Shown piece after piece: positions 56,431 through 64,000 of a DNA stretch of 64,000 bases (positions within the stretch are counted from its first letter, which is position 1; the number at the start of each line of letters is the position of its first letter). A program made the translations under genes and the position numbers. Source of the stretch: Romanomermis culicivorax (Eukaryota > Nematoda > Enoplea > Mermithida > Mermithidae); assembly GCA_963922205.1 (NCBI GenBank), contig CAWUHX010000544.1:1-64000 (forward strand). Reading direction: 5' to 3'. Under the pieces are notes generated by a model, which worked only from the letters and a program-made list of their open reading frames with translations, had not been told where the DNA came from and made no database searches.

Positions 56431-57361
56431 TATCATAATCCATAGTATCACCATAATAACCTATGGCATGAGCACCTCTACTGCTCCCGCCAACATATCC
56501 TCCTCTAAAGCCTCCAAACTGTTGCCTGAAACCTCTGTTTCCACCATATCGATTATCCCAATTACGTCCTTGTGCATTTTTCCATTGAAGGGTTTTACAT
56601 TCGGACGTGTCATGAGAGTTATTTCTTTTCCTGAACTCGTTTCCACCAGGTTTTTGGGGTTTACCCTTATTAACTTTGGCAGAAATTTCATTCAATTTAG
56701 CATCAGTCTTTTGGCTTATCTCCTGATAACACTGAGCCAACTTCGCAATCTCCTGTGATAACTTTGCTAGAACAGAATCACTGCTAGGTTCCTCAGGCTC
56801 TTTTCCTTTTTGGGGAGTAGTAGCCATTTGAGTCCCCTGTGAGTTATTCTCTTCTACAGAAGTATCGGAATCCTTCTTTTCTGACACTAGGATCGGGGCT
56901 TGCTTCTCTCTCCTTGCTTGCTGTCGCATAGCTTTATTTTGAAACTGCCTTTGTGGGGCATTGCCAAATTTATTTCTACCGACATAAGCCACTTCAGCTT
57001 GCCCTTCACCCATCGTCACCTCATTTATCACAATTGGAGATTCCGCAGTTCCTCTCTTTTTATAAGCAGCTGCATTCCGCTTATCAATCTTGTGCACATC
57101 CTCTGCTAGATCATGCCATGTTTCATACTTCTCTCTTTGATCTAGCAACTCCATCAGATACTCTTCAGATGCTTTATACAAAAAGGTATCAATTATGAAA
57201 CCATCTCTGAACTCTTTGGTCTTATTAGGATATAATCTATCTACTAGCACACTAATTCTCTTGAGGAATTTCACTGGAGCTTGATCAAATTCCTGCTTTA
57301 TGTTCATCAGCTCCCTTGTTTGCATACCGACATTTGAATCTGGAGCTTGCACTTTGAGCAA
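56431..57361 (-). pseudogene. gag: gag capsid/nucleocapsid of the 15.2-kb element, 3' part
   Basis: Capsid-like helical sequence (VKFLKRISVLVDRLYPNK, FIIDTFLYKASEEYL), a charged linker, a partial zinc-knuckle remnant (HDTSECKTLQ) and a Gly/Arg-rich end (GGNRGFRQQFGGFRGGYVGG). The frame runs into the hAT-like insertion at 56430. A frameshift near 57340 separates it from the upstream gag frame. Confidence 0.75.
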
Positions 57362-58643
57362 CTTCCTTCGGGCTTTTTCGTAACTTTTGAACCTTTTGGG
57401 AGTAGCTTTTGGTACACCCCCTTAGAAAGCGCTTGTAAGGCAGCCAGCTTCATTTTATCAGTAGTCTCTGAAGTAAATTCTGCCTCTAAATCATTTAGGA
57501 AGCTGAGAACTTGTGTCTCAGTCATGTCATCGAGGAGTAGCTTTGGCTTTATGGCCTTCACTATATCTGACACAGTAGGCTCCAATCCATCCACTGAGGA
57601 GTCATCAGAATCTGATGAATTTCCTCGTGTGGACTTTTTGGATCGTTTGTGCTTCGACGTAGTACGTTTGCTTTCCTTATGACTACCTGCTGCTTCCTCA
57701 TCAGCTTCTTGGAAAAATTGAGCAGCTATATCACTTGCTTGTTCTCAAACAGCAAGCGGTTCAGTTACCCGTTTTTCCGTAGAAACCTTTGATTTCACAG
57801 CAGGTTTGACTGTGAACTTTTGCTCTGACTCATCTGCTATCATCTGCCGTAACCTTTGGTCATTGGCAATACAGGTTGCAGACGTCGTTGGCAAAGTTCT
57901 ACACATATCCTGAGTTTGCAATGGTCTGTCTGTAATCCTACTCACCCGGATATCCCTTTCCTTTTGATCCAGGACGAATCTTTCCAATAGTCCTTGGACT
58001 CCGACCATCGAATCGGCCATTTTGTCAATTTTGACGTTTAGCCGTCGAATTTCGTCGTCCTTTTGACTCATTTCGAATCGTAAGTCGTCCAATGTATTGC
58101 GACGGTACTCATCCCAAATATTATCCATATTTTTGTTGACGTATTCGCGATGATACGTATCAAATCATTGTCGAGGTCGTCGAAAACATTCCTCTCTAAC
58201 TTGATCAAAGGGATCAATATGATCCTCGGCCAATTTCGGCCTTCTATCAATAGGCGCCAATAATTGAGCAAATAATTGAGATCTTCGGCAGTCAATAGTT
58301 CCTTTGCCGTGGCCATATTATTGATATTATTAGTGGCCATTATGGGCGCTATGGAAGTGGGAGCGCTTACTGGGTCCAATTTTACTTCAGCCCGCTGGCT
58401 TATGGCACTTGAGTCGGAGCCTTTCCGCTTGCTCATAGTATTAGATACCACGGGCAGTGGGAAAGATTTATCCGACTCACCATGCCTTACACCAGGCGGA
58501 GTCCTCGGTAAAGTCGTACCAGAGGCTAAATCCTCAGCATTTTTGGACATTTTGAGCCCTAAGTCTTTGTAAAAACCTTTAGGTTTTGTGACACCTCGGG
58601 TGACTCTGCGCTCTTCCGTATTGCAAGTGTCAGAAGCCACCAC
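57307..58643 (-). pseudogene. gag: gag N-terminal part of the 15.2-kb element (frameshifted)
   Basis: Three frames join in order: 58643-58068 (likely ATG at 58550), 58128-57745 and 57742-57307. Breaks are a frameshift in an A5 run near 58125, a TGA at 57745-57747 and a frameshift near 57340. The second part is a predicted coiled coil (MSQKDDEIRRLNVKIDKMAD), the third starts the capsid. The first frame begins inside the primer-binding region next to the 5' LTR. Confidence 0.65.
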
Positions 58644-58644
58644 T

Positions 58645-59252
58645 TGTTATGTTTACTTCTCTGCTTAGATCCGAAGATGTCAGCAATATGACCCAAGTCC
58701 TATTGGCTTGTACTCAATCGACTACTGTAGGTCACTCAAAGGAGCTTCCTATTGGCAATCAACTGAACACAGTGCAAACAGTCCTTAAGCAGAAATAAAC
58801 ACAACCTTCAGTCACTGATAAGTAACTGGAAACTCTAACTCTTGCAATTGAAGGGCACTCAGGGTCTCCCCAGATGCCTCCTAAAGGTTTACACAAATAC
58901 ACAAAAACTCACTATGATAATATCCAAAGAAGCTGGGGCTTTACCTTGGCTTGGCTCCCGTGTAATGCGACTCCCTCCTTCCGCTTAATGCGCAAGCAAT
59001 AATAAAATAAATAGTAAATAATAATATTACTATCAATATGCAAATTTGGGTGTTGGGCTGTCGATGTTGCCTTTATTGGGTGAAACAGAACAATACAATT
59101 TTATAACGGATGCGACTCGCCCACGACACACCAAAATTGTGAAAGTAAACATGAATGAATATTTCTTCCTTTTTTGGTGGAATCGTAACTTTGTCGATTC
59201 ACCAATTTTGCATAGATGTGAGATTGCTACTGCCGTAAGCACATCCCCAACA
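58645..59252 (-). repeat. 5' LTR of the 15.2-kb element
   Basis: 608 bp. On the minus strand, TGGTGGCTTCTGACACTTGC follows two bases after its end, a plausible primer binding site. Compared with the 3' LTR, at least six of about eleven substitutions are CG in the 3' LTR and TG or CA here. Confidence 0.9.
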
Positions 59253-59256
59253 CTGC

Positions 59257-60036
59257 ACACAACTCAGATTCATTTTGGATTAGTATTGCATTTTTTTAAT
59301 TTTTAGATTATGGATTCAGGTTTTGAACCCAGCGAAAAGAATGTTGTGTAGATCGGAAATTTGGTCAACTTTTTCAAACGTCATATGAATAAATTTTTGT
59401 TGTTCAAAAGAGGGAATTACCTATTTGTCAAAGTCAGATGAGGTTGGGTTTGATAGTAGTTATCGGCAAATTTAATTACTTCTTTAGAAGCACTTCCAAA
59501 TTACCCTCTGAACTTCTGCTTTTTCTACTTGATAGGTTCATCGAATTGAAATATTTCTAAAATTATTTGTGATTGATTGTGATTTGCAATGGTTGTGTCA
59601 CGGATAGCTGCTCATGTGATACTACAGTATACCTTGAATCTCATACAGTATGCTTGTTTGTTATTGTATTTGCACACTTATCAGAAATCTGAGATACTGC
59701 TGCTTTCCACTTTCATTTTTTAGAAGCATTTTAAGAAAAGCAGGCTATACATCTACTTTGATTATCAAGCGATATTTCTTTTGTAACATCTGTACAATCA
59801 GCTGAAGAAAAAATGATGCGACGGGGAAATTGTTATTTTTGAACTGTGATAATCAAGATACGTGATACTTATCTCATGAATATCGTTTACTGTAGTGTTA
59901 ATATATCTATGACCTCGTCGTGTCAATTACACACATTATCTGCAGGTTTTAAAGTTTGTACATCGCTTATTGCAGTTTACTGTATATATCCGCAGGCGAA
60001 ACACAGCCGGCTGTGGCTATACTGACTGCAGTCTGT
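59257..60036. other. non-coding flank
   Basis: No gene seen. An AGTCTGTTTTT-type module (reverse) with CTGCTTTCCACTTTC is at 59697-59750. Confidence 0.4.
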
Positions 60037-60044
60037 ATAGTACG

Positions 60045-60284
60045 CATACCTGTACTTGTGGGGGGGGGGGGGGGTTGGGGGGGCCCCCCCCAACTCGGCC
60101 ACCCCTATACCCAAAATCATTTCCCCCCCCAACCCCCCCCCCAGTTTGGAAAAAAAGATTTTTTTTTTCAAAAAAGTGTATGTTTTTTGGCCTTTTTTGG
60201 GAAAAATTTCGACTTTTTCCTACCCCCCCCAAAATTTCGGATTTACCCCCCCCCCCCCAACTGGTCGGAGGTCTTACAGGTATG
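60045..60284 (-). mobile_element. poly-G MITE, copy 3, with perfect 8-bp duplication
   Basis: 240 bp, ends CATACCTGTA and TACAGGTATG, inverted relative to the copies at 4602-6045. ATAGTACG lies directly before (60037-60044) and after (60285-60292). Contains G14 and several C runs of 8-13. Confidence 0.85.
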
Positions 60285-60292
60285 ATAGTACG

Positions 60293-62163
60293 GAATGCGA
60301 CAAGGGCCATTTGATTTTCCAAAAAAATATTTCGAAAAAACCGATATCACGGGCGAACATTCGATTTTCAACTAAATTTTTTTGAAAACCCCGGTACAGT
60401 TTTCCGTAAATCATCTAATTTTTCAAAATTTTATCGAATTTTTCAAAAAATTATCAAGTTTTTCAAAATATTTATCGGTTTTTTCAAATACTGTACGTAA
60501 ATTCTATCGGTTTTTTCAAAGTGAAAACGTATCGGTTTTTTCAATTTGTTGATTTGATTGGCTGCAAATCCTAGTCACGTGATGACTTTCGATTGGCCGT
60601 CGGGCGGTCTTTTGTGTTTTCCGATTGGTTGAACGCATTTTTGTGCGCCTTCGGACCCAAATTTCCATTTACATCTTGTTTTTAGCAGCAGTGCGCTGTT
60701 CTAATGTTTTGGTTTTTTCGGTTCTTAAAAGGCAGAAAAATAGCATTTTTCTGTGATCACATCGATAATTTTTCGTTGATATTTGACAAGATCTCGTCGA
60801 TTTTTTAAGAATATTGGTGAGGCAGTTCAATCACAGAATTTTTTAGGCTTAATTTGACGTCGTGGATCGAATATCGGGAGGATTATCGGTTTTTTCGCGA
60901 TGCTTTAGAACATTTTTTTACACTGCTCTTCTAGTGAGTTTTGAATCATGTGAGATAATCAAATGTTTAAGATAAGAATTTATTGACGTCGGTAAATCCA
61001 TAATCAAGTTTTTAAATAGGTTGCTATGCTAGAACTATTTCGTCGAGCATACATGTAACAACTACATGACGGTAGGGGCTTTAGCACGTTTTTTTGGTGC
61101 GGGATAAGCTAATGCGGTTCATTAATGGGAGAGGCGAACCGGACGCAGCCCAAAAACACGAATTTTGACCTCCAATAGAAAGAAAATCGAATATGCATTC
61201 CTTAGTGTAAAAAAGTCCACAAATAACACTTTATGGTACGAAGCATCAAATAAATCAACTTTTTCAAATCTTTTAATAAAAATCAGCATATTTAGCCTTG
61301 AGTTTGCTATTTTTAACAGGTCTGACTGAGGTTGGGTTCTTGCTTAGATATTAATGTGTTTTTTGACAAAAATTTTTGCATTTTTTTGATTCAATATTTC
61401 ATTAGAGTTCTATCGCCAACCTAAAAAGCTCAAAAATAACCCACAATTCAAGAGCCGTTTCACATTCGAAGTGATTTTCCTGAGATATTTATTTGCCAGA
61501 AATTAAAAATTCTTTCCTCGTCGCTCTGTACGATTTTACGAATCACGAATGTTTTTCTATATAAATTGTTCATTTAAAAAATATTCTAATATTATATATA
61601 ATGTCAATTTTGGTACTCATTTTACGTTCCTGGCCACTTTTTTATTAAACATACGTGCCCTGTTGAAAAAATTTTTGATATGGGCCTCACTATCGAATGC
61701 CACAGATTGTTACATAATTCAAAACGTTTTCTGAGCGCATTTCTTTCGCCAAGTTGATGTCACGAAAGGTATTCTGCAATGTAAATAAACTGGGGGCTAC
61801 CGCTACATGATGAAAAAAAATTTTAGGATTTCTAAATCGAAAGGACTTCATTTTAACTTTATTTTAGAAGGTCAAAACCCCAAAAGTTTCTGGCGTGAAG
61901 TGCTGGTTATGTTTATAGTAATATTTGTATATTTCTGTAATCCAGCTCAGCATTAGCATATAAGTCTAAAGATTTTTTATTTCGATTAGTTCTAAACTTA
62001 CAAACTGGCACATTGAAGGTTTTATTAAAGCCCTCAAATTATTGATTCAAATGCCAACTCATCTGACCGAAAAACCATCAGAAACCCGAAGTTCAGAATT
62101 CCGAGAAGTATGTCTTCGCCAGCTCTGTTTTTTTGCTGGTTTATGGTGTGATGGGAGTGTGGG
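60293..62163. other. non-coding stretch with ATCGGTTTTTTCAA repeats
   Basis: TATCGGTTTTTTCAAA-like units recur at about 60340-60550. The rest, to 62163, has no ORF above 61 codons and no repeat I can match, apart from a decayed GGCGTGAAGTGCTGG hairpin at 61892. Confidence 0.4.
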
Positions 62164-62171
62164 ATTTGGAC

Positions 62172-62412
62172 CATACATGCACATAGGGGGTAGGGGGTAA
62201 ACTCTCCCACCCGAGACCCTGGACAACCCCCCCCGGCCTGAACAAAATCATCAAACACCCTCCCTTAGGTTTTTGAAGATAGTATTTTTGATGATTTTTA
62301 TGCATATTTTGTTTGGAAAAGACGATTGTGGTGCTTTTTTGCTCGCCCACTACCCCCTCAATAAAAAGTCCAATCACCCTTCCCCCTGGAAAATTCTTGC
62401 TGTGCATGTCTG
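62172..62412 (-). mobile_element. CATGCAC-ended MITE, copy 3, with perfect 8-bp duplication
   Basis: 241 bp, ends CATACATGCACA and TGTGCATGTCTG (one mismatch), inverted relative to the copies at 12360 and 15738. ATTTGGAC directly precedes (62164-62171) and follows (62413-62420). Confidence 0.85.
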
Positions 62413-62894
62413 ATTTGGACGACTGTTGTTCCAAATTTATCTAAACACCGGATTGACATATTTCGAGTGAGTTTTTTTATTTTTTGACTAGTCGAAGACA
62501 ATAGCATAATCGAAATTGACCTGTATATAAACTTGCACATTTCAGGAATGTTCAGCTTGCATCAACTTGTCTCCATAAATGCGACAAAACTACAATGACG
62601 TGGATATGAAGCTTATGATAAGTTTATGTTCTATTTTTGCGTCATTATTACTGGGCGATCAACTCTTTCATCTGTGTATTGAAAAATCGTTACTGCTGTA
62701 ATCGAATCAACGGCAGGAGTATATTATGTGAAAAATTTCATGGATTCGGCAAAAATGCTTGAAGTAAGATAATGCTTTGAAATTTTTCAGCCCGAATTTG
62801 ACATGGTTGCTTCTCTCAGACAATTGGAATTTCCCCTGTCTCATTTATTCTCAATTATTGAATTTCATTTCATGCAATTCAGGCGCACTAATCA

Positions 62895-63150
62895 TGTATC
62901 GAGTCCAAAATTTTGAAAGTATCGGGTCTGGGTCCTAAATTTCAAGAATATCGGGTCTGGGTCCACAATTTTAAAAATATTGGCTCCGGGTTTGTGTCCA
63001 GGACCGGTCCGAATCCATTAAGTTTTCCAAAACGCTAATCTGTGTACTTTTGTGTACATCGTCATATAATAGAGAATAGGACATATATCAGATCCAAAAA
63101 TTTTGATAAATATCGGTTCTGGGTCCAACAAAATAGTCGAGTGATTTCGG
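62895..63150. repeat. short tandem repeat of TATCGGGTCTGGGTCC
   Basis: About four to five degenerate 33-bp units of the form ATATCGGGTCTGGGTCCAAA plus TTTT-rich filler, with a GGACCGGTCC palindrome at 63001-63010. Non-coding. Confidence 0.6.
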
Positions 63151-64000
63151 GTCTCATATCAGGTCCGGCTCCGCAATACATCTCTAGTTTCTATAAATCA
63201 AATTCTCACCACATTTGTCATGAAATATTGAAGACTCGAACTGTGAATACATTTTTTTCATCAGATAGATTAAATTTGAACAAGAAAAGTAGTTCCCATA
63301 AATTCTAATTTTATGAAATAAGTAAATAATGGTGCATGATTGTTCTTATAATTCTTGCAGCTAGAGCATTATTTAGGTTTAAAACTTCTGCAATCAGTCT
63401 CAGTTGACAATAATTGATTGTAAATGAAATCTTCAAAAATTTAAGATCAAATATCCCTATTAATTCCAAACTTTTTCAATTTATTTCCGCAGGAAGATAA
63501 ATTTTTTACATTTTTTTACATCTAGAGTTCTGATTTTTAGATAAATTCGGTGAGCACTTCATTGAATGCCAGCGGCAAAAGCTCCACCACTAGGTCAATC
63601 GGCCGCCCAAAAAATGAAAACTCCGCTGTCACGTTTTTGGCAATAGCAGAAAGAAGTTAGGTGCTGCCAGTGACGAAAATTTTTATGATGACAATCAGAG
63701 GAAAACGCCACTAGTAAAAAAAGTCATCAGCGCATCGACGAAAAATTTCGAGAAAAAATGAAAATATTCTAGCTTTAATTTTTAAATCTATTCGAATTAT
63801 TCACTATGTAGATCGTTTTTACTCGGTTTTTTGCTTTGAGTTCGTCAAATTTTGTATTTTTAACACAATTATCGCATATTTTACAGGACTCTTCCTTTGT
63901 TGTGAAAGCTTTTATTGCTTATTAAAGCTTTTGTATTACTGCAAAATGTAGAGTTGAATTCTGCTTTCATGAAATGATTAAGAACTGCAAAATGACAAGT
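63151..64000. other. right end, no confident gene
   Basis: A short reading frame starting MPAAKAPPLGQSAAQKMK at about 63567, and a lysine-rich frame one base away ending near 63760, could be a small exon with a frameshift. I do not recognise the product. Nothing else seen. Confidence 0.25.

Larger units (their letters stand above)
44006..59252 (-). mobile_element. 15.2-kb Ty3/gypsy LTR retrotransposon with exonuclease ORF
   Basis: LTRs at 58645-59252 (5') and 44006-44612 (3') flank gag, protease, RT, RNase H, integrase and a long extra ORF, all on the minus strand. CTGC directly precedes (44002-44005) and follows (59253-59256) it. The LTRs differ at about 11 substitutions and one indel, near 2 percent, so this is the younger element. 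It was itself hit by a hAT-like element at 55177-56422. Confidence 0.9.

Noticed and set aside
63541-63780. Possible small exon or gene at the right end
   Set aside because: Two short frames one base apart with no recognised motif; kept only as a low-confidence note.

Overview
This is eukaryotic (animal) DNA dominated by transposable elements, with one recognisable host gene. The gene is a spliced DNAJC21/Jjj1 co-chaperone on the plus strand (4394-16694, eight exons). A TTTCAG acceptor lies 11 bases before its ATG, introns end in T-rich AG sites, and the retroelements carry proteins of a style I associate with nematodes. My best guess is a repeat-rich nematode, perhaps a clade I/mermithid worm of the Romanomermis type. 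That is from memory and was not checked by any search.

Layout. 1-1430: a broken Polinton/Maverick-type packaging ATPase on the minus strand, split by an 866-bp insertion. 1430-4380: T-rich degenerate minisatellite, a palindrome and a short solo LTR. 4394-16694: DNAJC21. Its 9.15-kb first intron is packed with nested non-autonomous transposons whose 8-bp target duplications can be read, and which carry a recurrent CCGGCGCGAAGCGCCGG-type hairpin. 17633-18571: a 939-bp solo LTR with an internal 38-bp tandem array. 20100-22769 plus 39103-39150: a DNA transposon region with inverted minisatellite arms, a Merlin/IS1595-type transposase fragment and decayed coding sequence. It is split by a 16.3-kb Ty3/gypsy-class element (22770-39102, plus strand, 1.43-kb LTRs, CATG duplication). 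39900-41170: hairpin-module repeats and a 458-bp TRIM-like miniature LTR element. 41610-43040: an inverted solo LTR of the 16.3-kb family. 44006-59252: a second Ty3/gypsy element on the minus strand (607/608-bp LTRs, CTGC duplication). 59257-64000: non-coding DNA with two short MITEs and small tandem repeats.

The most notable content is in the retroelements. The minus-strand element carries, between integrase and 3' LTR, an uninterrupted 1239-codon ORF. Its N-terminus has all four acidic residues and the tyrosine of a DEDDy (RNase D/WRN-type) 3'-5' exonuclease, and its arginine/glycine-rich tail has slipped out of frame. The plus-strand element has an unusual order: gag, an acidic ORF, an env-like glycoprotein, a first retropepsin, a second retropepsin, then RT-RNase H-integrase, preceded by a roughly 3.9-kb leader with a 66-bp array of TGACGTCA-like motifs. 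Both retroelements and the Polinton fragment are decayed. Nearly every in-frame stop is TGA where CGA would fit, and the young LTR pair differs mostly at CpG sites, which points to CpG deamination.

I saw no rRNA, tRNA or CRISPR array.
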